DNA from: JBFMFR01 sp040752025
GTDB taxonomy: Bacteria > Chloroflexota > Anaerolineae > Anaerolineales > UBA4823
Length of the DNA stretch: 56,310 nt
Assembly: GCA_040752025.1 (NCBI GenBank)
Contig: JBFMFR010000047.1
Location: 1 to 56,310, forward strand
Direction of reading: 5' to 3'
Both the position numbers and the translations under genes were made by a program. Of the stretch, positions 16,354 through 25,478 are shown one piece after another (the first letter of the stretch is position 1; the number at the start of each line of letters is the position of its first letter). Under the pieces are notes generated by a model. The model did no database searches. It was not told the DNA's origin and worked only from the letters and a program-made list of their open reading frames with translations.

Positions 16354-17291
16354 CCCTGCTCCACCAGCCAGCTTAGCGATTCAAAAACAGCCTGAAGCGA
16401 TGTGTAACGCGGCTGGTAGTCCAGCAGGCGACGCGCTTTGGCGATACTGCAATTGGGACTGTGGGTAATGTGGTCCCAGGTTCGCTCGGCATCTTCTTCG
16501 GAAACGGTGGTGCGCCATTCTTCCCAGGGCAGGAAACGCAGGTTCGCCGCCTGGTCAAACCAGGCGGCCACTGTCTCGGCGTAACCACGCAATGTCACAG
16601 CAGCCGGCGAGGCAATGTGAAAACTCTCCCCGACGGCGTTGCTCCAATTGTCCATCGCTTTCCAAAACGCTTGGGCCACATCCGCCGCATGGACATGATG
16701 CACGGTCTCCATCCCTAAATTCGGCAGCGCCAGTTCTTCGCCGCGCGCCAGTTTCTCAAAGACCCCCGGATTGAAATTGCCCGCCGGATTCACAGGAACC
16801 CAACCCGGTCCGACGATGTGACCGGCATGCAGCATGGTAGCAGGGAAACTGTGCCGGCGCGCCTGGTCCAACAGGTACGCCTCGACGGCAGCCTTATTGA
16901 TGCCGTAATCCCCAAAGGGATGCCGGGGCTGCTCTTCGGTGGTAGGCACGCTCACACTATGTCCGTGAACCCAGATCGTGCCGCACACAATGAGATGCTG
17001 CACCTGGCCACGCAGCGCCTCCACCAGAAGACAGGCGCTATCCACCGTGTAGCATTTATTATCGATGACAACCTCCGGGCCTAAATCTCGAATTTGATGT
17101 CCAAAGGTACCGGCCTTATCGGCTGCTTCGCGGTCTATGGCGATGCGCTGGACTTGCTTCCACGCTGAATGAGGCAGGTACGGTTGGCGCTGTCCGCGGC
17201 TGACAGAGATCACTTCATGGCCGGCTTCGACCAGGTGGGGCACCAAATATGTCCCAATGTGCCCGGTTCCGCCGATGACGACAACCTTCAT
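16335..17291 (-). CDS. NAD-dependent epimerase/dehydratase family protein (extended SDR)
   Basis: A 318-residue Rossmann protein beginning MKVVVIGGTGHIGTYLVPHLVEAG, with the GGTGHIG dinucleotide-binding loop at residues 7-13. The mid-region contains GDYGINKAAVEAYLL, where Y and K are spaced as in the YxxxK active site (YGINK). It is therefore a probable NAD(P)-dependent sugar or nucleotide-sugar epimerase, dehydratase or reductase. It is the last gene of the minus-strand glycoside operon, 23 bases after the phosphotriesterase-like gene, with a GGAGGAG-type ribosome site. A role in processing the released sugar is inferred; the substrate is unknown. Confidence 0.85.
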   Translation of the reverse strand: MKVVVIGGTGHIGTYLVPHLVEAGHEVISVSRGQRQPYLPHSAWKQVQRIAIDREAADKAGTFGHQIRDLGPEVVIDNKCYTVDSACLLVEALRGQVQHLIVCGTIWVHGHSVSVPTTEEQPRHPFGDYGINKAAVEAYLLDQARRHSFPATMLHAGHIVGPGWVPVNPAGNFNPGVFEKLARGEELALPNLGMETVHHVHAADVAQAFWKAMDNWSNAVGESFHIASPAAVTLRGYAETVAAWFDQAANLRFLPWEEWRTTVSEEDAERTWDHITHSPNCSIAKARRLLDYQPRYTSLQAVFESLSWLVEQGVIKTQ

Positions 17292-17314
17292 GGTCTTCTC
17301 CTCTTATCTTAATC

Positions 17315-18229
17315 TCACCGGGCAAATGCCCGAAAGGGATTGGTGTGCGTGAGTGTGTGGATTGTTTCCTCGTCCACTCCTGCCGCCCGTAGTTTGGGCA
17401 GGAACTCTTCGAAGAGATAGGTGAACGATTTGGGCTCACCGCCACCGGGCTTGGCCGGATCATACCAGCCTCGGTCATGGCTCAGCATCATCTGATCGAC
17501 CAGGCCGGCGTCTAAGGCCCGCGGAATATATTCTAAATAGAACTCATCATCACCCGATCCAATTCCATCGTACTCCAGCCAGGCCCCGCGGCGAGCCACC
17601 TCCAGGTGTAAGTCGAAATCCGGATCGTTTTGCGTATGGATCCAGATAAAGCGTTCTGCCGAATACCCCGCCGCTTCGATAATGTCAAGTTGGTCGCGGA
17701 CGACCCAGCCCCGCTTCGTGTGAACCCCGATCACAGCATTAGTTTCGCGGCCCGCTCTGGCCGCGGCGCGCAGGATTTTGGCTTCACAGTCTGTTATGCC
17801 GTCATCGCCAACGCTCAACTTGATCCAACCGGCCGGCACCCCGCTGCCTTCGATTTCACCCTGCAGTTCGCTCAGCATCCACTCGGCCAATTCGGCTTCG
17901 CTCGCGGCCTGTGCCCAAGCCGGCACGTTGGGCTCACGATAGATCCCGGTAGGCGCCACCAGGGGCATCCCCGTGACTTCGGTAATCGCCTTCAGGATGT
18001 CGATCCTCCGGCCCACACCGACCGGGGTGCAATCGACCATCGCGGTTACGCCCAGTGCCTGGGCCTTCTCGACTTCGGGCGACATCAGCGCCACCACATC
18101 GGCCACTCGGGCCACAGCATGGTCAGGATGGTCAGGGGGGCGGAACTCCACAAAGATGTGCTCGTGAGGCAGAATCAGGCCTAACTCGGTCTCAGCCTTG
18201 GGGCCGAGGGTGGTAGTCATTTTCTTCAT
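17315..18229 (-). CDS. phosphotriesterase-family metal-dependent hydrolase
   Basis: A 304-residue amidohydrolase-fold protein of the PTE group. All expected binuclear metal ligands are visible: H22 and H24 (PHEH), K137 in GWIKLS as the bridging carboxylated Lys, H170 (GVH), H198 (IHTQ) and D252 (SHD). Most bacterial members are lactonases or carboxyl-ester hydrolases rather than organophosphate hydrolases, so a sugar lactone is a sensible guess within this operon. The ATG at 18229 lies inside the 3' end of the upstream URO-D gene (38-base overlap) and follows GAGGAG. Complete and apparently active. Confidence 0.88.
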   Translation of the reverse strand: MKKMTTTLGPKAETELGLILPHEHIFVEFRPPDHPDHAVARVADVVALMSPEVEKAQALGVTAMVDCTPVGVGRRIDILKAITEVTGMPLVAPTGIYREPNVPAWAQAASEAELAEWMLSELQGEIEGSGVPAGWIKLSVGDDGITDCEAKILRAAARAGRETNAVIGVHTKRGWVVRDQLDIIEAAGYSAERFIWIHTQNDPDFDLHLEVARRGAWLEYDGIGSGDDEFYLEYIPRALDAGLVDQMMLSHDRGWYDPAKPGGGEPKSFTYLFEEFLPKLRAAGVDEETIHTLTHTNPFRAFAR

Positions 18230-19388
18230 AGAAATTCTCCTCTAAAAATTCAGTCAATGAGACAGTGGTATCAGCATCATAACGGCAATGCTCCTGCACA
18301 ACTTGCATCATCCAACGCATACGGCCAACGCCCGTGCCGGCAGCCAGTGACCCCGCGGTGGTGACTGTCAGTCCGCCAGTTTGACCCGCTTTCCGGAAAT
18401 CATCGCGGATGCGGATTTTGATCTCCTCCGGGCTGCCGTTGCGCAGCAAAAAAGGAGGAATGTGGCCGTTGATCATGGCCTCGGGCATCTTTTCGCGGAT
18501 CAGGGCAACATCCACTTCCGGGCCGTAGTTGACTTTTCGGATTCCCAGGGCATATTGATAATCTAACAGATGGCCCATGGCGCTGTCGGAGTGTTGGTAG
18601 CGGGAGGCATCGCCAGGGGCCATGGCCTCCAGCACCTTCTCCAAAACCGGGAGGCAGTATTGGGCATAGAGCTTGCGGTTGAAGAGGGCGCAGTTGTCAT
18701 CGGTGATCCACCAGCCGGGTTGGGTGTTGCCGCTGAACTCCCGCAGCAGAGCGTTGAGTTCGACCATTTTCTCGGCCAGCAGGTCACGAAAACGGGCCAT
18801 CAGATCAGGATGATCGTAGCACCAGAAGAAGACGGTCTCGACATCCAGCACGGAGGTCATGATGGTCGCCGGGCCGCGCGAACCAGTACCCAGGAGGGGC
18901 AGCGTTTTCCTGGCAGACCCGCGCGCTTCCCATTCGGCCAGGAAATCTTCAGGGAAAGCCCAGGTCTTCAGATCGGTCTCGGCGGCACGATCTAAAATCC
19001 GGGAGAATTCACCGGGATCGGCTGTCACCGGCACAAACCAGGGCGTGCCTCCCTCGCGGTAGGCGAATTCACATCCAAAGAGGTTCTCGATCCGTTTGGG
19101 GCAATATTCCCAGGTATCTTCCTCGAAAAACGTTTTGCCCACATATTCCTGGGTGATGGCGTTGGCCTGGCGGTGCAGGTCGTCCCGGTAGGCCTTATCC
19201 CGGTAGTATCGCAAGGTGGAGGGGACACTCAGGAACTCGAACAGCCAGTGATCGTCCGGGGGAAAAGCGGCGGCGCAGCGCGGCTTGGTTGTGGTGAACG
19301 TCTGGCATGCCTGGTTTTCGGCCCAAAACGCCGCCGGGTCAAGCCCGGCAGTCAATTCCATAAATTCGTTTTCGATGATTGGCATCAT
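18192..19388 (-). CDS. uroporphyrinogen-decarboxylase (URO-D) family protein
   Basis: A 398-residue protein with URO-D superfamily features: the N-terminal YRDKAYRDDLHRQA region, GTPWFVPVTADPGEFSRIL, VFFWCYDHPDLMARF, and a C-terminal barrel with HSDSAMGHLLDYQYALGIRKVNYGPEVD followed by INGHIPPFLLRNGSPEEI. It is unlike HemE in length and flanking genes. The superfamily also contains corrinoid-dependent methyltransferases (MtaA, CmuA) and many uncharacterised members in carbohydrate clusters. It lies between GH31 and a PTE-like hydrolase in one operon, so a role in catabolism of a modified sugar is more likely than haem synthesis. Function not established. Confidence 0.75.
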   Translation of the reverse strand: MMPIIENEFMELTAGLDPAAFWAENQACQTFTTTKPRCAAAFPPDDHWLFEFLSVPSTLRYYRDKAYRDDLHRQANAITQEYVGKTFFEEDTWEYCPKRIENLFGCEFAYREGGTPWFVPVTADPGEFSRILDRAAETDLKTWAFPEDFLAEWEARGSARKTLPLLGTGSRGPATIMTSVLDVETVFFWCYDHPDLMARFRDLLAEKMVELNALLREFSGNTQPGWWITDDNCALFNRKLYAQYCLPVLEKVLEAMAPGDASRYQHSDSAMGHLLDYQYALGIRKVNYGPEVDVALIREKMPEAMINGHIPPFLLRNGSPEEIKIRIRDDFRKAGQTGGLTVTTAGSLAAGTGVGRMRWMMQVVQEHCRYDADTTVSLTEFLEENFYEENDYHPRPQG

Positions 19389-19406
19389 ACGTTCTCGGCA
19401 GCAGGA

Positions 19407-21809
19407 TCACTCGACCGGCGCAAGCGCATGGCCACACCCTTGAGCGTCGGTCCACGTTTCACCGCTGACGATCACGTGTCGGGTCTCGTTGGGCGGTAAA
19501 ATAAATTCAATCCGGTGGTAGGGCAAACGATAGTTGCCGCGACGGGCCGCTTGCAGCGAAATACAGTCACTTGTTGCCGATACTTCTAACTTCACTTCAC
19601 TATACTCGCCGCGCTGATAGGCCAACGTGAGGCCATCGTCTTCGATCAACGTGAACTCGCTGCACCCTGAGGTTGGATGCGGAAAGACAAATACCTGGCG
19701 TACCTCATCCGGCTCGGCGCCCACGTGGCGCATCACTTTGCCCATCGGGATCAAACCGCCGGCGCGCACGAATAGGGGAATCCGCTCCAACGGCGCATCC
19801 GCGCTGATCACTTGGCCGCCGGTGTACCACTCGCCGGTGTACCAATCGCACCACTCACTCCCGGCCGGTAAATACACCGAGCGACGACGCGCTCCATCCT
19901 GCAACACCGAGGCCACCAACAGGTTCGGGCCCAGCATAAAGTCAAAGGATTCGGTCTGGCACTTGGGATCGGCGGGAAACTCGTACACCATTGGGCGGAT
20001 GATGGGATGGCCGGTTTGCGTCGACTCGAACAGCAGGGTGTAGAGATACGGGATCAGGCGATAACGAAACTCGATCCATTCTCGGATGATGGACAGCACT
20101 TCCGGATACATCCACGGTTCGTTAACGCTGCCATCCGAGTGGTACGAGTGAATGGTAAAGCGGGGATGAAAGACGCCGTTCTGCACCCAGCGCACGAATA
20201 ATTCCGGCGACGGCGCATTGCCGCAAAACCCACCTACGTCGTGTCCGGTGTTGGGCGCGCCGGATAACGACAAGCCCAAACCCATCGGAATGTTGTATTT
20301 GAGCGTTTCCCAATTTGAAACATTATCGCCCGACCAGGTTTGGGCGTATCGCTGAATTCCGGGACAACCCGAACGTGAAATCAAATAGGGACGTTCATCG
20401 GGCCGGTACTGTTTTTGCGCTTCATACGAGGCGCGCACCATGAGCAGCGTTTGCAGTGGCCGCGCATGCGCAATCCGAAATGGCTCACCAAAACCGGCGC
20501 AGCGAGCTTCATCGTCCCAGATCTCATTTTCGTTATTATCATTCCACATTGATACAATGCCATACTCCAATAGCTGCTCGCGCACGTTTTGCTTCCACCA
20601 CTGGAGCGTCTGCGGATGGGTGAAATCAAGGTACGAAGCCTGCCCGCCCCAGAAGGCGACAACCTCCGGCGCATGGCTGTGGGCTTGTTTGATGAACCCG
20701 CCAAAGGCAGCCACCTCGGTGTAACTGGGGTGCGTCAACAACAACGCAGGTTTAATGTTGGACGTTAACTTGATGCCGGCGCGGGCAAAATTTTCCACCA
20801 TCGCGCTCGGATCGGGAATTCGATTTCGATCCCAGGTGAACACGTTACGCTTTCCATTTTCATCGAGGGTGTAACCGGAGGACAGGTGGAATAAATCGCA
20901 CGGAATTTGGTGTGCGTTACACAATTCGACAAAACGCTGGAGCTGCGTTTGAGCATCGGGCGCTTCGGTGTACGACATCGTCGAACCAAGATAGCCGAGC
21001 GACCAGCGCGGCGGCAAGATCGGGCGACCGATGAGCGCAGAAAGCTTTTCAACAACCTGCTCGATGCTGGGACCGTAGATCAAGTAATAATCGATATCGC
21101 CATCTTCGGCTTGATAGTAGCGATAAGCGCCGTGATAGGCGTCCAGTTCGCCGCCCATCTCGAACACACTGGTCGCCAGGTTGTCATAGAACAACCCATA
21201 CGCGGTTTGCGTGCCAGGGATGAAGGTGATGTAAAACGGAAAATGCTTGTACAGCGGATCGGTTTTTTCAGCGTCATAGTTAAACGCGTCGAGATTGAGC
21301 ATCCGCATTCGCCGGCCAACCTTGTCCAGTTCGCCGCTGCGCTCGCCAAAGCCAAAATAATGCTCGCCCGCGCGATGTTCCAAATAATGCCACACGCCGG
21401 CGCCAGCACGATCGTAAGCGTATGCTCGCCCGGCAAGGTCGGCGGCGATCGAATGGCCGCCGGCATCAAACCAGTTAATGGCAAAATTGTCCAGCGAAAT
21501 TTCCAGGCGCAATTGTTGGGTCCACACCTGGATCCGATCATCTTGGGCCGTGTACTGGAAAGCCGGCAAGGGGAACGGCGAAAGGTCATCGCGCAAACGG
21601 CCTTCGCACGGGACATCATCCTCCTGCCCCACCACCAGCCACGTGCGTTGAAAACGCGGCCGGCCGTTGGGGAACATCTGCACATGGATCAGATCGTCGG
21701 CCAGCACGCTGACCTGGAAACGCTCGCTGCACTCCCCGGCAAATGCAAGCGTTGATGATATGAGAGAACTGTCTACCAATCGAACATTGGTTGGTTGTGT
21801 CATACGCAT
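19407..21809 (-). CDS. glycoside hydrolase family 31 alpha-glycosidase
   Basis: An 800-residue GH31 enzyme (alpha-glucosidase or alpha-xylosidase type). An N-terminal beta-sandwich precedes the catalytic barrel (LPPRWSLGYLGSTMSY). The nucleophile is D424 in MWNDNNENEIW and the acid/base is D495 in TWSGDNVSNW, both in the expected contexts; PRFTIHSYHSDGS and a C-terminal sandwich complete the family layout. No signal peptide is seen, so it acts on imported oligosaccharide in the cytoplasm, consistent with the ABC sugar importer upstream. The ATG at 21809 has GGGAG 8 bases before it. The exact linkage is unknown. Confidence 0.92.
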   Translation of the reverse strand: MRMTQPTNVRLVDSSLISSTLAFAGECSERFQVSVLADDLIHVQMFPNGRPRFQRTWLVVGQEDDVPCEGRLRDDLSPFPLPAFQYTAQDDRIQVWTQQLRLEISLDNFAINWFDAGGHSIAADLAGRAYAYDRAGAGVWHYLEHRAGEHYFGFGERSGELDKVGRRMRMLNLDAFNYDAEKTDPLYKHFPFYITFIPGTQTAYGLFYDNLATSVFEMGGELDAYHGAYRYYQAEDGDIDYYLIYGPSIEQVVEKLSALIGRPILPPRWSLGYLGSTMSYTEAPDAQTQLQRFVELCNAHQIPCDLFHLSSGYTLDENGKRNVFTWDRNRIPDPSAMVENFARAGIKLTSNIKPALLLTHPSYTEVAAFGGFIKQAHSHAPEVVAFWGGQASYLDFTHPQTLQWWKQNVREQLLEYGIVSMWNDNNENEIWDDEARCAGFGEPFRIAHARPLQTLLMVRASYEAQKQYRPDERPYLISRSGCPGIQRYAQTWSGDNVSNWETLKYNIPMGLGLSLSGAPNTGHDVGGFCGNAPSPELFVRWVQNGVFHPRFTIHSYHSDGSVNEPWMYPEVLSIIREWIEFRYRLIPYLYTLLFESTQTGHPIIRPMVYEFPADPKCQTESFDFMLGPNLLVASVLQDGARRRSVYLPAGSEWCDWYTGEWYTGGQVISADAPLERIPLFVRAGGLIPMGKVMRHVGAEPDEVRQVFVFPHPTSGCSEFTLIEDDGLTLAYQRGEYSEVKLEVSATSDCISLQAARRGNYRLPYHRIEFILPPNETRHVIVSGETWTDAQGCGHALAPVE

Positions 21810-21908
21810 GGACTACGCTCCCAAAGTAAGCCGATCGTCAGCGAGTCAATCCGTTGTTCCTGCAGCCCGGCACATTGCTCCAGAGATCTCCCGTAGCTGA
21901 CAACGTTA

Positions 21909-23234
21909 TTATGCACCATCCGAGTCAATGTAAGGCAAGTTGGCGACTAGCAATTCATCCAACATCGGCACGACCATCATGGGATCGCGCACCAACGGAT
22001 CTGTGGCCAGAGCAGACAACGCTGGCTCACGACGGCCGGTCAGTGCCGCTTCAACGATCAACTCCTGCCGAGCCACGTGACTGGCAAGCACATCTTGAAC
22101 AGCGTAGGGCACCGGCCCACAGTCCAACGGATGCACGCCCAAGCCGTCGATCTCGGCAATACACTCGACCACGGCATCGTAGGGAAGATTTTCGATCTGC
22201 CCCTGGTTAGGCACGTTGACCACGAATCGCCCCGGAGGTCCTCCCACCAGCGCCGCCATCACCGGTGCCAGTTGCTCGTCCGAGCGCTCCAGTTTCTGCG
22301 GCGTCCCTTTGACGAACGCCTCAACCGAGGCGCGGCGCACGCGCGCCATCTCCTCCCGCTGGCCGACATTGGTCAGCAGGACGCCGTACCGGCGCCCATA
22401 ATCACTTTCCTCGGTCAGAAAGCCGGAAAAGAACTCGGCCACGTGCCGATCTCCGGCACCAAAGAGCACGCCGAGTTGCTCGAACAGGGTCAGTTTGACC
22501 GCCAACCGGTCGACAAAGACGTCAAAGACATCGTTCAACTCGACTTGATTCAGCCGGGCAAACGGGCCTCGCTCCGCCACCCACTCACGCACAAGCGCCA
22601 GGCCGTCACGCCCATCGATGTCGCAGTGCAGGATCACGGGCAGGTGGTTAATGCCAGCGACGTCGAGCGTGATTTCCGCCACGTCGACGTTGAACATGTC
22701 CGCGAGATGGTGGCTAACCCCGATGACCTCGTGGCACAGGCCGATAGTGCGAATACCAGTGGCCCGGGTTACGCCGCGGCCGATCGTGGTCATGGGATTT
22801 GTTACGTTGAGCATCCAGGCGTGGGGGCAGAGTTGCTCCATCTCGCGGGCGACCTGGACGGCAAAGGGGACGTGACGCAGCCCGCGGGCCAGTCCACCGG
22901 GCCCCACGGTGTCGCCGACCGACTGGTAGATGCCGTACTTTTCTGGGATCTCCAGATCGTTGCGCATGGCCGAAAGCCCGCCGATGCCCACGCACAGGAT
23001 CACAAAATCGGCGTCACGCAGGGCTGTAGTGCGATCGAGCGTGGCGGAGATCTCTAACGTATCCCCAGCTTGAGTGGAGACGCGCTCGCAGGCGCGGGTC
23101 AGCAGGTTGAGTGCATCCTCGTCGATATCGTGGAGCATCAATTCTGCGCCTTCTAGGGTCTCGATCAAAGCCATATCGGTCACCAGCTTGGGCGTCCACT
23201 GGACGCTGCCTCCGCCAATGAAAGCTATCTTCAT
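21909..23234 (-). CDS. glycoside hydrolase family 4 (NAD- and metal-dependent)
   Basis: A 441-residue GH4 enzyme. The Rossmann start MKIAFIGGGSVQWTPKL, the substrate-binding NVTNP, and the metal pair C167 (GLCHE) and H197 (GINHLP) are all present. This family hydrolyses alpha- or beta-glycosides by an oxidation-elimination route using NAD and Mn. The CHE and GINH motifs resemble alpha-glucosidase and alpha-galacturonidase (AglA/LplD-like) members rather than 6-phospho enzymes, which fits an ABC importer rather than a PTS. It lies between the permease genes and GH31, so uptake and hydrolysis are co-expressed. Having both GH4 and GH31 suggests at least two alpha linkages in the substrate. Confidence 0.92.
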   Translation of the reverse strand: MKIAFIGGGSVQWTPKLVTDMALIETLEGAELMLHDIDEDALNLLTRACERVSTQAGDTLEISATLDRTTALRDADFVILCVGIGGLSAMRNDLEIPEKYGIYQSVGDTVGPGGLARGLRHVPFAVQVAREMEQLCPHAWMLNVTNPMTTIGRGVTRATGIRTIGLCHEVIGVSHHLADMFNVDVAEITLDVAGINHLPVILHCDIDGRDGLALVREWVAERGPFARLNQVELNDVFDVFVDRLAVKLTLFEQLGVLFGAGDRHVAEFFSGFLTEESDYGRRYGVLLTNVGQREEMARVRRASVEAFVKGTPQKLERSDEQLAPVMAALVGGPPGRFVVNVPNQGQIENLPYDAVVECIAEIDGLGVHPLDCGPVPYAVQDVLASHVARQELIVEAALTGRREPALSALATDPLVRDPMMVVPMLDELLVANLPYIDSDGA

Positions 23235-23287
23235 ACTGACACTTCCTCTCGTCAGCTATTCCCAGCAGTATCAGGATGTTGGCCTGA

Positions 23288-24346
23288 CTACATCTTGACG
23301 CCGGTTGAAGCAATTCCCGTGGTGATATATTTTTGCAAGAAGGCAAAAATAACCGTGATCGGCAACAGCGCCAGAACAGACATCGCTAACAGGTATTGCC
23401 ACTCAACCTGATAATCACCCTGGAACAAGTTCAAACCTACGGGGATGGTAAACTTTTCGGTGTGAGTCAACACGATCAAGGGCCACAAAAAATCATTCCA
23501 GCGCCAATTCACCGAGAAAATTGCCAGCACGGCAATAGCCGGGGCTGATAACGGTACAACAATCTGCCAATAGATGCGCCATTCAGAAGCTCCGTCGAGG
23601 CGGGCGGCCTCCAGCAATTCATCCGGCAAGGTGAGCATGTATTGTCGCAGCAAGAACACTGAGGTAGGTGAAGCCACAGCTGGTATTATGACGCCGATCA
23701 GACTGTTTACCCAGCCGAGCTTTGTGATAATCAGAAAGTTCGGAACCAGTGTCACGGTTGTCGGGATCATCAGGGTGCTGATGGTCAGGAGAAAAATCAA
23801 GTTGCGCCCCTTGAATTCGTATTTGCTCAAAGCGAAAGCTGCCAGGCTGTTGACAAACAACGTGAGCAGCGTTGCCAGGACAGTTACGACGATGCTGTTT
23901 TTGAAAAAGGTAAAAAACTCGAAGCGCTCTAAGGGCAGGGTATAGTTCTCCCATTGCAAGGCAAGCGAGCTGAGCGGTTCTGTTTGGTCCACATGAACTT
24001 TGATGAGTTCATCTGGATTTGCTGGATCGACAAACTGTGCTTCGATCCCGACTCGTCTCACCTGGGCCAACTCTGCAACCGAACCATCATCCAGTGTAAC
24101 GGTATACACGGATAACGGCCGATCATATCCTTCCACCACTACGGTCTTGTTGGCGTAAGGCAAAAAGGAAGGCGGATATTTTTCCAGTTCTGCCGGGGTC
24201 TTGAATGAGGATACGACACCCCAGACGACAGGCCCAAACATCAGGATGGTTCCCAGGGTCAAATAAATGTACATCAAGATATCTGTGGAATGCAGCCGTT
24301 CATGCCCCCGAGTTTGAAATAGAAAGCGAACGATTCTCTCAGGCAT
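23288..24346 (-). CDS. carbohydrate ABC transporter permease, MalG type
   Basis: A 352-residue inner-membrane permease with an EAA loop (EAARLDGASEWRIYWQIVVPLSAPA) and a C-terminal FLQKYITTGIASTGVKM typical of MalG-type proteins. It is about 70 residues longer than usual because of a hydrophilic insertion (about residues 60-130, VVVEGYDRPLSVYTVTLDDG onwards) between the first and second helices, predicted to be extracytoplasmic. The ATG overlaps the MalF-type stop codon by 8 bases (ATGCCTGA), so translation is coupled. It acts with the adjacent permease and the lipoprotein encoded upstream; no dedicated ATPase gene is in the window, so a shared MsmK-like ATPase is probable. Confidence 0.9.
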   Translation of the reverse strand: MPERIVRFLFQTRGHERLHSTDILMYIYLTLGTILMFGPVVWGVVSSFKTPAELEKYPPSFLPYANKTVVVEGYDRPLSVYTVTLDDGSVAELAQVRRVGIEAQFVDPANPDELIKVHVDQTEPLSSLALQWENYTLPLERFEFFTFFKNSIVVTVLATLLTLFVNSLAAFALSKYEFKGRNLIFLLTISTLMIPTTVTLVPNFLIITKLGWVNSLIGVIIPAVASPTSVFLLRQYMLTLPDELLEAARLDGASEWRIYWQIVVPLSAPAIAVLAIFSVNWRWNDFLWPLIVLTHTEKFTIPVGLNLFQGDYQVEWQYLLAMSVLALLPITVIFAFLQKYITTGIASTGVKM

Positions 24347-25406
24347 AATCTGTTTCCTCTCCGCTGCCAGTCACCCGTAATTGAATAAGTGTCAGAACCA
24401 GTATGATCAGACCCAAGATAAGAGAAGCCGCGGCCGCCACGCCAAGATTTTGCGGTTGACTGGAAAAGCCCGTGTTATAGATGTATTGGACAATATATTG
24501 CGTTGCAGAGCCGGGACCCCCGCCGGTCATCACAAAAACGTGGTCGAAAACCTGCACACAACGAATAAAAGATAAGACAAAGACAACAATCAGTGATGGT
24601 TTCAGCAGTGGTAAGGTGATATAGCGAAAACTGGCCCACGCGCCGGCCCCGTCGATTTTGGCGGCTTCATACAATGTACCTGGGATCGCCTGTAAACCAG
24701 CCAATACAATCAATGTGTAGAATCCTACATTGGACCAAACGCCGATGAAGACGACCCAAAACCTGGACCAGGCCGCGTCGAGCAAAAAGTTTACCGGTTC
24801 CAATCCTAACGCAGTGAGACTTGAATTGAGGATTCCCTGCCGCTGCAAAATCCACTTCCACAGCAAGGCGACCACCACCGAAGAAAGCAGGGTAGGGTAG
24901 AAAAAGACGCCGCGAAAAAAGCCGCGCCCTTTGATAGGTCGGTTCAAAATGACAGCTGTAATCAAAGAGAACAGCAATATCCCACCAACGGCAAGTATCA
25001 CATATTCCGCGGTGTTGAAAAGACCACGCCAAAACAGGTCAGCCCGGCAGGAACTGGGTTCGAGGTGGTTGTCGCATTGTATTAAGAACTCGAAATTGGC
25101 GGTGCCGGCAAAATAGCGATTTTCAGGAAGTACCTTGGTCCCCACGGTAAAGGCATAATAGAAATTGCCCAGAATAGGAAGGAGTGAAAAGGTGGCGAAA
25201 AGCAGCATATTGGGTAAAACAAAGATGTATGCCATTCTTCGGACGCCAATGCGCTTTTGGATAGAATCCATAAACAGGCCGATGCCATTCGGCAAAACAA
25301 TGAGCAGACCCACTAGCGGCACGGTGAGTAATTTGATCGCTTTTTGTATGTGCTTGCGAATCTGCAATTGTATGCTTATCTCTGGTTGCACGCTTATTTC
25401 TGACAT
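24339..25406 (-). CDS. carbohydrate ABC transporter permease, MalF type
   Basis: A 355-residue permease. Two N-terminal hydrophobic segments precede the family core, which begins MAYIFVLPNMLLFATFSLLPILGNFYYAF. The EAA loop is YEAAKIDGAGAWASFRYITLPLLKPS, followed by VFVMTGGGPGSATQYIVQYIYNTGF, a hallmark of sugar permeases. It forms a heterodimer with the MalG-type product. It follows the binding-protein gene across a strong hairpin (25436-25470), so it is expected at lower level. The ATG at 25406 is retained as start although no strong ribosome site is evident. Confidence 0.9.
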   Translation of the reverse strand: MSEISVQPEISIQLQIRKHIQKAIKLLTVPLVGLLIVLPNGIGLFMDSIQKRIGVRRMAYIFVLPNMLLFATFSLLPILGNFYYAFTVGTKVLPENRYFAGTANFEFLIQCDNHLEPSSCRADLFWRGLFNTAEYVILAVGGILLFSLITAVILNRPIKGRGFFRGVFFYPTLLSSVVVALLWKWILQRQGILNSSLTALGLEPVNFLLDAAWSRFWVVFIGVWSNVGFYTLIVLAGLQAIPGTLYEAAKIDGAGAWASFRYITLPLLKPSLIVVFVLSFIRCVQVFDHVFVMTGGGPGSATQYIVQYIYNTGFSSQPQNLGVAAAASLILGLIILVLTLIQLRVTGSGEETDYA

Positions 25407-25435
25407 ACTTGCCTACAATCCGAAAAAATTCAATG

Positions 25436-25470
25436 GAAGAGAGGAGGCCTCGAAAAGGCCTCCTCTCTTC
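25436..25470 (-). terminator. intercistronic hairpin after the sugar-binding protein gene
   Basis: A perfect 15-base stem (25436-25450 with 25456-25470) and a 5-base loop begin 9 bases after the stop codon of the binding protein. A run of six T residues lies about 10 bases further along the minus strand. It probably stops part of the transcripts and protects the upstream mRNA, as in malE-malF-type operons. Confidence 0.75.
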
Positions 25471-25478
25471 GATACGTT

